From Legionella antarctica (GTDB lineage: Bacteria > Pseudomonadota > Gammaproteobacteria > Legionellales > Legionellaceae), in contig NZ_AP022841.1 of the NCBI RefSeq assembly GCF_011764505.1, forward strand, positions 1-35,454: 35,454 nucleotides of DNA. The letters are read 5' to 3'. The notes beneath the pieces are model-generated. The model was not told the origin of the DNA, ran no database searches, and saw nothing but the letters and a program-made list of their open reading frames with translations. The position numbers were made by a program, and so were the translations under genes. Positions 25,328 to 33,263 of this stretch are shown here, in pieces. Every line of letters begins with the position of its first letter. Positions within the stretch are counted from its first letter, which is position 1.

Positions 25328-28181
25328 GATTACGGAAGATCAGTTAGCTATTGACTGGACACTCACTGAAAGTGATATCCAGTTTATTAACAAAACCGCA
25401 AATCAAAGTATTAAATTTGCCGCTCTTCTTTGCCACTTAAGGGCTTATGGGCGATTTATTGGAAAAGACGATACAGTACCTTTTATCGCATTAAGTTATC
25501 TTGCCAAACAATTGGGGCAACCACTTTCAGTTTTTCCTGTATTTGATAAAAACTCACATAGTTATATTCAGCAAGAAAAAATTCGTAATTATCTTGGATA
25601 TACTGAGTTTAACGAGGCCGCGCAACTTCGATTAGAGGAGTGGCTTGTGATTCTCTTACGCCAAGAAACCATGGACAAAAAACAACTGATTGCCCTGGCT
25701 ATTAATCACTTAAAAGCGAGCCGCGTTGAGTTGCCTTCCTCCTTAGTATTAGGCCGCCTGATAAGCCAAAAAGTAAATAAAGCGGTTGAGGGATTTCATC
25801 GAAGTATTGCAGAAAGCTTAGCTCCTGGTAAACGAAAAGAATTGTATCAATTAATCACACCAAAACACAAAGAAGCCTATGCTCAATTAGCGGAACTTAG
25901 AACATCGCCTCAGAATGCCAATAGCGAGGTCATGAATAAGTACCTTGACTATTTTGACCAAATTGAACAGTTAGGGATTCTGGACTGCAATCTGTCAGCA
26001 ATACACCCTGAGGTCATCACTGAACTGGCTCAAAAAGGTCGCTACTATGATGCCGCCCAGCTACGTGATATGGCTTCTAAATTAAAACAAGAAGCCATCA
26101 TTATTTGTTTTTTGCATGAAACGGCTAAAACCATTCTTGATTACCTTGTTTATGTATATAAGCGAATATTTTTGGACATTAATCGACACGCTACCCATGA
26201 AGTAACCGCCGAGCGCGAGAAAGTATCCAGACGAAACAAAGGAAAATTTAAACCAGCTAGTGAGTTCATTAAACAGGCTTATTCCCAAGCATCAGTTGGG
26301 CAGTTAACCCTCATGGAATTTGTGACCCAGTTTAATGAAGACACGATGCTTGAAACAGCCAGTGCCTGTGAGGCCATCGATAAGCTGGAGTCCTCTGGAG
26401 TTACCGATCATATCGTTAACCGATTTTCTTATGTCAGGAAATTTTCAAAACGATTTTTAAACTTAAAGCTTGGCGCAAGTGTTGGGTTAAGTTCATTAAT
26501 GGAGGCCCTTGAGCTTCTTCGTCAACTTCACAATGGCGAAATTAAAAAACTTCCTGCTGTTGTGCCAACAGACTTTCTGCCAAAAATGTGGAAGGATGTG
26601 GTGTTTGATGAGAATGGGGAAATCAAAGCCCATCACTGGGAAATGGGTTTTTATTACGTCCTCAAGAAAAAAATCAGCGCGGGTGATGTTTATCTTTCAA
26701 AAAGTCGTAATAATCGTTATTTTTGGGACACGGTTTATGGTGAGCAGCCCTGGGAAAACGAGCGAGAACAACAGTACCTTAAGCTTGCGCTACCCAATGA
26801 TTTTGATACACTTCTGGAGACACTACGGGGGGAATATCATCGAGTAGCCACAAATGCCAGTAAGAGTTTACCCACTAATGATTTTGTAACGATTAATGAG
26901 GGTAAATTTTGTTTCACCAAAGAGGATGCCCTGGTTATTCCACCTGAAGTGGTCAAATTACGTAAGTTAATACAGTCCAGGATGCCTGCCATTAGAATTG
27001 AGAAACTCTTGGCAGAAGTCGCCAAAATGTCAGGCTGCATGGAAGGATTTACTCCTTTTTATGCACACACGCAACCGATTAAATTTCCATTAAAGCCATT
27101 GCTTGCGGCAATCCTTGCGCATGCAACCAATATTGGGCTGTTTGGAATGGGAACCAGCGCTGTTGGCATCAGCATTGATGCGCTGACCAACGCATCTCAT
27201 GTTTATCTACGACAAGACAGCATCAAAGAGGTTAATCGTCGATTAATTAATCATTTATTGACTTATCCAATCAGTGCGGAAATGACGGATGGCTCTTATT
27301 CAACCTCGGATGGTGAGCGTTACCCCATTGAGAGAAAGTTTTTTCTCTCCTCTTATTATCCAAGATACTACGGATATTATGAGCGTGCGATTTCTATCTA
27401 TACGCACGTGACAAAAGATGGTGTCTTTGGTACGCAGGTTATTTCAACTGGTGAAAGAGAAGCCTCTTTTGTGCTCACGGGGTTATTAGAGAATGATACT
27501 CTGCTCAATCCTGAGTTTCATAGCACGGACACACATGGCTTTACTGAGCATCTCTTTGCTCTGCTCTATTTAAATGGGTTTTCTTTTCATCCAAGGCTTA
27601 AGGATTTAGCTGAGCAAAATATTTATAAAATTGATGATGCAATGAGCTATGGTGATTTGGATGAAGTGTTTCATGGTACAGTGGATATTGAACTTATTCG
27701 TAAATATTGGGATCAAATTGTCCGTATTGTCGCCTCATTAAAGAATGGCCTGGCTCCAGCCCATGTAATAATCCAGAAATTAGCCAATCGAACTGATAAT
27801 GTATCCAAAGCAATAAGAGCTTTGGGACGTATCATTAAATCCATTTATATTTTACGTTATATTGCAGATCAAGATCTTCGTTATACAGTTCATTTACACC
27901 TCAATCATGGTGAGTCAAGACACCATCTGGCCAAAAAATTATTTTTTCTCAACAGAGGAGCCTTTAAAACCAGCGATTATGAGGAAATTATGAATAAGGC
28001 CAGCTGTTTAAGTTTGGTATCCAATGCTGTTTTAGTATGGAATACCCATCACATACAACAGATAGTTGACGAACTTCGAGCAGAAGGACTTGATATTCCA
28101 AGCGAGCACTTACAAAAAATATCCGCGCTAATGTTTAAGCACATTCAAATTTATGGCACCTATCATTTTGAGGATATTTAA
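25311..28181 (+). CDS. tnpA: Tn3-family transposase TnpA
   Basis: A 956-residue replicative transposase, usual size for the family. The DDE residues are D667 (YSTSDGERYP), D740 (STDTHGFTEHLFALLY) and E868 (NHGESRHHLAKKLFF), each in its conserved context. N-terminal DUF4158-like region for inverted-repeat binding spans roughly 1-170. No frameshift or stop is present, so it is probably active. It begins inside tnpI. Confidence 0.95.
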   Translation: MHTTIEITEDQLAIDWTLTESDIQFINKTANQSIKFAALLCHLRAYGRFIGKDDTVPFIALSYLAKQLGQPLSVFPVFDKNSHSYIQQEKIRNYLGYTEFNEAAQLRLEEWLVILLRQETMDKKQLIALAINHLKASRVELPSSLVLGRLISQKVNKAVEGFHRSIAESLAPGKRKELYQLITPKHKEAYAQLAELRTSPQNANSEVMNKYLDYFDQIEQLGILDCNLSAIHPEVITELAQKGRYYDAAQLRDMASKLKQEAIIICFLHETAKTILDYLVYVYKRIFLDINRHATHEVTAEREKVSRRNKGKFKPASEFIKQAYSQASVGQLTLMEFVTQFNEDTMLETASACEAIDKLESSGVTDHIVNRFSYVRKFSKRFLNLKLGASVGLSSLMEALELLRQLHNGEIKKLPAVVPTDFLPKMWKDVVFDENGEIKAHHWEMGFYYVLKKKISAGDVYLSKSRNNRYFWDTVYGEQPWENEREQQYLKLALPNDFDTLLETLRGEYHRVATNASKSLPTNDFVTINEGKFCFTKEDALVIPPEVVKLRKLIQSRMPAIRIEKLLAEVAKMSGCMEGFTPFYAHTQPIKFPLKPLLAAILAHATNIGLFGMGTSAVGISIDALTNASHVYLRQDSIKEVNRRLINHLLTYPISAEMTDGSYSTSDGERYPIERKFFLSSYYPRYYGYYERAISIYTHVTKDGVFGTQVISTGEREASFVLTGLLENDTLLNPEFHSTDTHGFTEHLFALLYLNGFSFHPRLKDLAEQNIYKIDDAMSYGDLDEVFHGTVDIELIRKYWDQIVRIVASLKNGLAPAHVIIQKLANRTDNVSKAIRALGRIIKSIYILRYIADQDLRYTVHLHLNHGESRHHLAKKLFFLNRGAFKTSDYEEIMNKASCLSLVSNAVLVWNTHHIQQIVDELRAEGLDIPSEHLQKISALMFKHIQIYGTYHFEDI

Positions 28182-28221
28182 GAACGTGTGATTTAATATC
28201 CGTATGAACCACTTGAAATAG

Positions 28222-28236
28222 TACCATAATATGGTA
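28222..28236. promoter_or_regulatory. palindromic operator of hicAB
   Basis: TACCATAATATGGTA, two 7-base arms around one A, 11 bp upstream of the hicA start. Antitoxins with a ribbon-helix-helix domain bind such palindromes to autoregulate their operon, and HicB here has that domain. The position over a likely -10 region (CATAAT) fits repression. Confidence 0.65.
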
Positions 28237-28246
28237 TCATTAACCA

Positions 28247-28504
28247 ATGAAAGCTAAACATAAAAAAGTGCTGCACAGCATATTTGAAACGCCAGTGAAT
28301 GCCAGCATTATCTGGAAGGATATCGAGTCGTTGCTTGTTAGCTTGGGCGCTGAATTATCCGAGGGGCGCGGATCACGAGTACGTATAGCGCTGAATGGTG
28401 TTCGGGCTGTTTTTCATCGACCTCATCCTAAAAAAGAGGCCGATAAGGGAGCAGTTGTTTCAATGAGGCGTTTACTGAAAGAAGCAGGAGTAGAGCCATG
28501 TTAA
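28247..28504 (+). CDS. hicA: HicA-type toxin
   Basis: An 85-residue HicA/YcfA mRNA interferase-type toxin with a dsRNA-binding fold: IIWKDIESLLVSLGAELSEG, then GRGSRVRIALNGVRAVFHRP and HPKKEADKGAVVSMRRLL. The classical catalytic His of the G-S-H loop is Arg here (G-S-R), as in a known subgroup that has FHRPHP instead; activity should not be taken for granted. It overlaps hicB by 7 bp (ATGTTAA). It is the passenger of the Tn3-family element and could stabilise the element or its plasmid. Confidence 0.88.
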   Translation: MKAKHKKVLHSIFETPVNASIIWKDIESLLVSLGAELSEGRGSRVRIALNGVRAVFHRPHPKKEADKGAVVSMRRLLKEAGVEPC

Positions 28505-28818
28505 ATTATAAAGGTTATCTTGGTCATGTAGAGTTTGATGATGAAAATGAACTCTTTGTTGGCGAAGTCATTAATACCAAAGATGTCATTACGTTCCAGG
28601 CTGATACAGCGCATGGGCTAAAACAGGCATTTGTTGAGTCAATAGATGATTATATTGACTTTTGTCATGAGCGAAATGAAAAACCAGAAAAACCGTTTTC
28701 AGGGAAATTCAATCTGAGAATTTCTCCAGAGCTCCATCGTGAGGCCTATGTAGCAGCCAAACATTCTGGCATGAGCCTAAACTCATGGGTGTGTGATGTG
28801 TTGAAGCATGCTGTTTAA
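28498..28818 (+). CDS. hicB: HicB-type antitoxin with ribbon-helix-helix domain
   Basis: A 106-residue antitoxin: N-terminal HicB fold (MLNYKGYLGHVEFDDENELF then GEVINTKDVITFQAD, 1-65) and C-terminal RHH (SGKFNLRISPELHREAYVAA then SGMSLNSWV). It should neutralise HicA and repress the operon at the upstream palindrome. Its start is inside hicA, so the pair is translated together. Confidence 0.9.
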   Translation: MLNYKGYLGHVEFDDENELFVGEVINTKDVITFQADTAHGLKQAFVESIDDYIDFCHERNEKPEKPFSGKFNLRISPELHREAYVAAKHSGMSLNSWVCDVLKHAV

Positions 28819-28870
28819 TGTAAATTATAATGCCCTGCATTTTACGGATATTTAAGCGCTGGTAATGAGG

Positions 28871-28891
28871 GGGTTGATTATTCACATAATA
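28871..28891. repeat. second copy of the tnpI-site motif near the right end
   Basis: The 21-bp word at 24376-24396 (GGGTTGATTATTC plus ACATAATA) recurs exactly here, in the same orientation, 39 bp before the right end of the transposon. The two copies bracket tnpI, tnpA and hicAB. It contains the presumed TnpI binding motif. Confidence 0.85.
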
Positions 28892-29393
28892 TGCCACCTG
28901 CTAAATCTGTATTTTGCTTACCTAAACCCCTTATAAGCACGATAGTGGTAACAATAACGAGAATAGCTTAAAGCGCCTTCTTGTTCTGATTGATGTTCAT
29001 CCCAAAGCAACTGTAATGTGACGCCTTTTCGGCTTAATTCTTGGTGAGTTTTTGCGAAATCTATTAAGTCTAGCGCCTTGTTTAGGCTGGCATGAGCGGC
29101 TTTCGGCTTTAAAATTTCAAGTAAAGCTGGCTCGTCCATCCCCTCAGGAAGAGGCCATGAAAGATTTTTATCCAGGGCTCGATTGATGTATTTGATAACC
29201 ACACCAACCGATACACTAAGACTGTTTGCTATTTGGCGCCTGCTTAATTTTAACTCAAAATGAAGACGCAGTATCTGAATCAATTTACGCATAGATGTTC
29301 CTTTTGCTGACATTTTTACTCTCCGATTAAACTAACTAGTATAACCGGTGCTAATGCTTGCAAAAGCCACGCCCCATATGGAGTGGTGGCATC

Positions 29394-29503
29394 GTGATCA
29401 CCTATTCCTGTTTTTTGGGAAAAGTGATCACGATCAGGCGATAATCGGTGATCACGATCAAGCGATAATCACTGATCACGGTAGGGCGATAATGACTGAT
29501 CAC
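29394..29503. repeat. right terminal transposase-binding repeats of IS21 element 2
   Basis: Five TGATCA-centred words at 29394-29400, 29424-29430, 29448-29455, 29473-29479 and 29498-29503 at roughly 24-30 bp spacing, each preceded or followed by GCGATAAT-like words. This is the counterpart of the left end array. Confidence 0.75.
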
Positions 29504-29521
29504 GATGGGCAGGAATACCCA

Positions 29522-30105
29522 GTATTTTTCAAAATAAAATACAAATCATGTTTTTTGATATTAAACAAGGATGTTATAGATGTGTATTTCCTGAACCACC
29601 ACCACCTTTTTTAATGAACAACTGCTCTGATGCTGGCGTTTTAGGCCCAACAACAGGTATAGCTGGCTCGATAACTGCAACATTAGCTATTAATTATTTT
29701 GTAAATCCAACCGCCACGCCCGTTCAAAAAATAATTACCTTTGATAGTCATACTTTAAAAATGGAACACTTACCATTTTCACAAATAGATCACTGCCTAG
29801 GCTGTCATCATAGAGCGATTTCTTGGCCAACTCAAAATTTTAACGTGGAACTTAAAAAAATTGATTTATTAAATTATAAAATAATAGATATTAGAGAACA
29901 TAACGAAGATCGTAAAATCAGATTAACCAAAGATGAATTGCACATTCCTTTTAGCGAGATACTTGGTCTACCTAGCCAAATCCCCCAGAAGAAATTGCTT
30001 ATTTATTGTCAAAGTGGGCTCAGGAGTGACTATACGGCACATTTTCTCCGTAAGAGTGGCTTCCAAGCATTTTCACTTGATCAAGGAGTATCTGATCTAA
30101 ACTGA
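29522..30105 (+). pseudogene. C-terminal part of a ThiF/MoeB-rhodanese protein
   Basis: The open frame starts inside the IS end and reads GCYRCVFPEPPPPFLMNNCS, DAGVLGPTTGIAGSITATLA, then HCLGCHH, and a rhodanese domain with LLIYCQSGLRSDYTAHFL. These are the C-terminal zinc cysteines (CxxC pairs) and C-x-S-G-x-R-S loop of MoeB/ThiF-type sulfurtransferase-adenylyltransferases. The ATP-binding N-terminal half is missing; it is not on the left side of the IS element either, so sequence was lost or moved. ATG 29548 could still start a 185-residue fragment. Confidence 0.88.
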
Positions 30106-30164
30106 GTAACATTCTTACTATAATGAGCCCCATAATTTAGACCATGCAAACTTAGCTTCATTTT

Positions 30165-32081
30165 TCACATATGCCCCGATTCACCACGAAAATAGTCAAT
30201 GTACTGATCATATATTTCTTGAGATAACGTAAACCTCCATAAGGAATTACGTCCTTTAGTTGCTTCATAAGAAACAATGACGCCCTTATCCTTTAATCTA
30301 TTGATGGTTGTTTTAATAGCTCCAATTTTAACTCCTGTATTTTTAGAAAAATCAACTTTATCTATCTTAATTGTAGTTAATCCACCAATAACAACACACC
30401 GATATGCAATTTCATCTACCAATTTTTTCGAGTTACCTAACAAATCAAAATACCTGTATTTAGCCCCCTTTGCAGGCCTTCCAATTTGAATCGCCTTATC
30501 AACACCCCTTATTGATCTAGTACTTGGTTTGCTTTTTGTGTCTCTTATAGAGCCAGAACTCAACGTACTTTCCGTGTCTCTTATGGAGCCAGAACTCAAC
30601 GTACTTTCTGTGTCTTTAATAGAGCCAGAACTCAACGTACTTTCCGTGTCTCTTATAGAACCAGAACTCAACGTACTTTCTGTGTCTCTTATAGAGCCAG
30701 AACTTAACGTACTTTCTGTGTCTCTTATAGGGCCAGAACTTAACGTACTTTCGGTGTCTCTTATAGGGCCAGAACTTAACGTACTTTCTGTGTCTCTTAT
30801 AGAGCCAGGACTTAACGCACTTTCTGTGTCTCTTATAGAGCCAGGACTTAACGCACTTTCCGTGTCTCTTATAGAGCCAGGACTTAACGCACTTTCCGTG
30901 TCTCTTATAGAGCCAGAACTTAACGCACTTTCCGTGTCTCTTATAGAGCCAGAACTTAACGCACTTTCCGTGTCTCTTATAGAGCCAGAACTTAACGCAC
31001 TTTCCGTGTCTCTTATAGAGCCAGGATTTAACGCACTTTCCGTGTCTCTTATAGAGCCAGGATTTAACGCACTTTCTGTGTCTCTTATAGAGCCAGGATT
31101 TAACGTACTTTCCGTGTCTCTTATAGAGCCAGGATTTAACGTACTTTCCGTGTCTCTTATAGAGCCAGGATTTAACGCACTTTCTGTGTCTCTTATAGAG
31201 CCAGGATTTAACGCACTTTCTGTGTCTCTTATAGAGCCAGGATTTAACGTACTTTCCGTGTCTCTTATAGAGCCAGGATTTAACGCACTTTCTGTGTCTC
31301 TTATAGAGCCAGGATTTAACGCACTTTCTGTGTCTCTTATAGAGCCAGGATTTAACGCACTTTCTGTGTCTTTTATAGAGCCAGAACTCAACGTACCTTC
31401 TGTGTCTCTTATAGAGCCAGAACTTAACGCACTTTCTGTGTCTCCTATAGAGCCAGGATTTAACGTACTTTCTGTGTCTTTTATAGAGCCAGAACTCAAC
31501 GTACCTTCTGTGTCTCTTATAGAGCCAGAACTTAACGCACTTTCTGTGTCTCTTATAGAGCCAGGATTTAACGTACTTTCTGTGTCTTTTATAGAGCCAG
31601 AAATCAACGTACCTTCTGTGTCTCTTATAAAGCCAGAAATCAACGTACCTTCTGTGTCTCTTATAGAGCCAGGATTTAACGTACCTTCTGTGTCTTTTAT
31701 AGAGCCAGAACTCAACGTACCTTCTGTGTCTCTTATAGAGCCAGAACTTAACGCACTTTCTGTGTCTCTTATAGAGCCAGGATTTAACGCACTTTCTGTG
31801 TCTCTTATAGAGCCAGGATTTAACGCACTTTCTGTGTCTCTTATAGAGCCAGGATTTAACGTACCTTCTGTGTCTCTTATAGAGCCAGAACTTAACGCAC
31901 TTTCTGTGTCTCTTATGAAGAGGGGTGTATCTTTAAATAAATCTAAAACATTCGGTGTATTGTAGGGTCTTGGAGACGTATCATCATTTACATAGTCATC
32001 ATAACTTTGCATCTTTGCTTTTATAGTATTTTGCTTTAAACCACGCTTTTTCTGTTGCTTAAGCATTTCTTCAATATTCAT
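30165..32081 (-). CDS. ParA-partner protein with 39 iteron-encoded 12-aa repeats and a winged-helix C terminus
   Basis: A 638-residue protein in three parts. Residues 1-55 are basic (MLKQQKKRGLKQNTIKAKMQ) and then acidic. Residues 56-523 are 39 tandem 12-mers, consensus I-(R/K)-D-T-E-(S/G)-(A/T)-L-(N/S)-(P/S)-G-S. Residues 524-638 form a compact domain with LTTIKIDKVDFSKNTGVKIG then AIKTTINRLKDKGVIVSYEA and a hairpin NSLWRFTL, typical of a winged helix. It lies 14 bp behind parA with a ribosome site AGGGA, in the place of a ParB-type adaptor. The basic N terminus may touch ParA. Function is inferred; no ParB family match is visible. Confidence 0.85.
   Translation of the reverse strand: MNIEEMLKQQKKRGLKQNTIKAKMQSYDDYVNDDTSPRPYNTPNVLDLFKDTPLFIRDTESALSSGSIRDTEGTLNPGSIRDTESALNPGSIRDTESALNPGSIRDTESALSSGSIRDTEGTLSSGSIKDTEGTLNPGSIRDTEGTLISGFIRDTEGTLISGSIKDTESTLNPGSIRDTESALSSGSIRDTEGTLSSGSIKDTESTLNPGSIGDTESALSSGSIRDTEGTLSSGSIKDTESALNPGSIRDTESALNPGSIRDTESALNPGSIRDTESTLNPGSIRDTESALNPGSIRDTESALNPGSIRDTESTLNPGSIRDTESTLNPGSIRDTESALNPGSIRDTESALNPGSIRDTESALSSGSIRDTESALSSGSIRDTESALSSGSIRDTESALSPGSIRDTESALSPGSIRDTESALSPGSIRDTESTLSSGPIRDTESTLSSGPIRDTESTLSSGSIRDTESTLSSGSIRDTESTLSSGSIKDTESTLSSGSIRDTESTLSSGSIRDTKSKPSTRSIRGVDKAIQIGRPAKGAKYRYFDLLGNSKKLVDEIAYRCVVIGGLTTIKIDKVDFSKNTGVKIGAIKTTINRLKDKGVIVSYEATKGRNSLWRFTLSQEIYDQYIDYFRGESGHM
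30513..31916. repeat. 39 x 36-bp in-gene iteron array
   Basis: Unit length is 36 bp and total 1404 bp. On the + strand each unit contains (C/T)GTGTCTCTTATAGAGCC; a few have CTTTTAT, CTCCTAT or TTATAAAG. Variation gathers in the part coding (S/G)(A/T)L(N/S)(P/S). Ile is always ATA, and the only synonymous change in the core is ACA/ACG. The last unit (30533-30548) has TTTTTGTGTCTCTTAT, identical to intergenic copies at 33329-33344 and 33499-33514. Direction is the same for all units and all intergenic copies. Confidence 0.95.
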
Positions 32082-32095
32082 AAAAGATCCCTATT

Positions 32096-33103
32096 CTAAG
32101 CAACGGTAGTCTCAAGATCTCTAATATTTGACTTTCCTCTGGCCAACCAGTCAGTTAAGCCTGTTAGCTCAGATATTAAAGAAAAACAATCTTCTTTAGC
32201 CGTAGATTTTTTTAAATCAAAAATATACTCCCCATCTGCCTTAGTATTTTTAAAAGCAGTATTAGTTCGAATAACTATAGGCAAGAGATTATCTTTAAGA
32301 TTCTTTCGCTCACTAATAGAGCCCATAATGTTTAAACTGAGCTTTTCTCTCGCATCATACTTATTAAATATGATTTTGTAGTTAATTTTAATTGATAAGT
32401 TCTTAAATGATCGCTCAATTTTTTCTATTTCAGAAACAGTCATTACAACACCATCAAAAGAATCTATATCAGCATTGATAGGTATTAAATTTTCCGTTGC
32501 AAAACAAGAAGCGCAAACAGTTATCTTATGTATAGAAGGAGGGCAATCGATTACTATTAAATCATAGTCTGACATAATGGAATCAAACATCTCGTCGAAG
32601 AAATTAGTAATATTAATAGACTGTTTAGAGTTTAATACATGTTCAATTTGAGAGTTATCCAACGATGAGGGGAGTAAATGCAGATTAGGGGTAACGGGTA
32701 TAATAACATCCTTAATATTTTTATCGCCTACAATCACATGATACAACACTGGCTGGCCATGTTTTTTCATATTAAAAGACTGAGTCAAGTTTCCTTGCAT
32801 ATCAAGGTCGACTGCCAAAACCCTAAAACCTAGCCTACTAGAACCCTCTGCAAGAGCTGTGGCTATAGAGGTTTTTCCAATTCCACCCTTCATACCAAAC
32901 ACATTAATTACTAAAGGCTTAGAGTTATGTTTTTTGAATTTAAAACCACGTAGCTCTAATATTTTTCTAATACTCTCTGGCGGCAACGCATTCTTATTTC
33001 CTAAAGGAACAACTGATATATTATGTTCTTTAATGATTTTATAGATTAAGTGAGGGGAAACATTTATTAAAGAAGAGAAGTCCTTAGCGCTTATTGTTTT
33101 CAT
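32096..33103 (-). CDS. parA: ParA-type partition ATPase with N-terminal HTH
   Basis: About 335 residues. An N-terminal HTH (MKTISAKDFSSLINVSPHLI, 1-50) is followed by a deviant Walker A KGGIGKT (72-78), the switch region VDLDMQGNLTQSFNM, and Walker B DLIVIDCPPS. This is the layout of ParA/SopA proteins that both segregate plasmids and repress their own operon. I use ATG 33103, which has AAAGG 7 bases upstream; a TTG at 33109 is less likely. The partner gene follows after 14 bp. Proposed operator candidates are just upstream. Confidence 0.9.
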   Translation of the reverse strand: MKTISAKDFSSLINVSPHLIYKIIKEHNISVVPLGNKNALPPESIRKILELRGFKFKKHNSKPLVINVFGMKGGIGKTSIATALAEGSSRLGFRVLAVDLDMQGNLTQSFNMKKHGQPVLYHVIVGDKNIKDVIIPVTPNLHLLPSSLDNSQIEHVLNSKQSINITNFFDEMFDSIMSDYDLIVIDCPPSIHKITVCASCFATENLIPINADIDSFDGVVMTVSEIEKIERSFKNLSIKINYKIIFNKYDAREKLSLNIMGSISERKNLKDNLLPIVIRTNTAFKNTKADGEYIFDLKKSTAKEDCFSLISELTGLTDWLARGKSNIRDLETTVA

Positions 33104-33120
33104 TATCAAACCTTTAAGAA

Positions 33121-33158
33121 TAGTTAGTTATTTAACTATATACGATCCGCGCTCGCGG
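33121..33158. promoter_or_regulatory. palindromes in front of parA (putative operator)
   Basis: Two small palindromes stand 18-55 bp before the parA start: TAGTTA...TAACTA (33121-33138) and CCGCG-CT-CGCGG (33147-33158), a GC-rich island in AT-rich DNA. Their place suits an operator for the N-terminal HTH of ParA or a promoter element. Not proven; the second is also followed by a T-run on the + strand and could be a small terminator there. Confidence 0.4.
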
Positions 33159-33263
33159 TCAACGTTTTTTTTAAAATTATCTGAAAATCGTGGAATTATC
33201 GAATTATTAGAAGTGAGGATCAGATTTAATTTAATGTTTTTTAATTTTTTTTTGTTATATTTA

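Larger units (their letters stand above)
24172..28930 (+). mobile_element. Tn3-family transposon with tnpI, tnpA, hicA and hicB
   Basis: The 4759-bp element has terminal inverted repeats starting GGGGTTT: left GGGGTTTCGGCAAGCAAATT..., right complement GGGGTTTAGGTAAGCAAAAT..., about 35 bp with four mismatches. The direct duplication TTATA is at 24167-24171 and 28931-28935. It encodes a TnpI tyrosine recombinase, a full TnpA and a HicAB passenger. Its layout resembles Tn4430-type elements that use TnpI in place of a serine resolvase. Confidence 0.95.
22999..29313 (-). pseudogene. istA: istA of IS21 element 2, split by the Tn3-family transposon
   Basis: The N-terminal part (28931-29313) encodes MSAKGTSMRKLIQI through RRQIANSLSVSVGVVIKYIN (HTH) to YCYHYRAYK. 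The C-terminal part (22999 to about 24166) resumes as QSLKRSLRQTHKAGDKVFID, then the DDE core with D in VFIDYSGV, D in VVPDNLRSAI and E in DKASVESGVQ. Removing 24172-28930 and one TTATA rejoins AYK to QSL in frame, giving about 516 residues, the same size as IstA of element 1. The gene was intact until the transposon arrived. Confidence 0.92.
22127..29521 (-). mobile_element. IS21-family element 2, interrupted by a Tn3-family transposon
   Basis: Ends are TGGGTATTCCTGC at 22127 and GCAGGAATACCCA ending at 29521. Without the Tn3-family insert and one duplicated TTATA, the element is 2631 bp. It carries istB and a split istA, plus several copies of a TGATCA-centred word at both ends, as IS21 relatives do. 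A direct target duplication was not obvious. Its right end abuts a decapitated ThiF/MoeB-rhodanese gene. Confidence 0.88.

Noticed and set aside
30513..31916. CRISPR-like appearance of a regular 36-bp array
   Set aside because: Units are contiguous without unique spacers, and the array is in frame within a protein gene; no cas genes are near.
30529..31965. A 478-residue open frame on the + strand through the repeat array
   Set aside because: It is the mirror of the 36-bp repeat, which is a multiple of three and has no stop on this frame; it has no domain, no supported start, and the minus frame has the N- and C-terminal domains and ribosome site.
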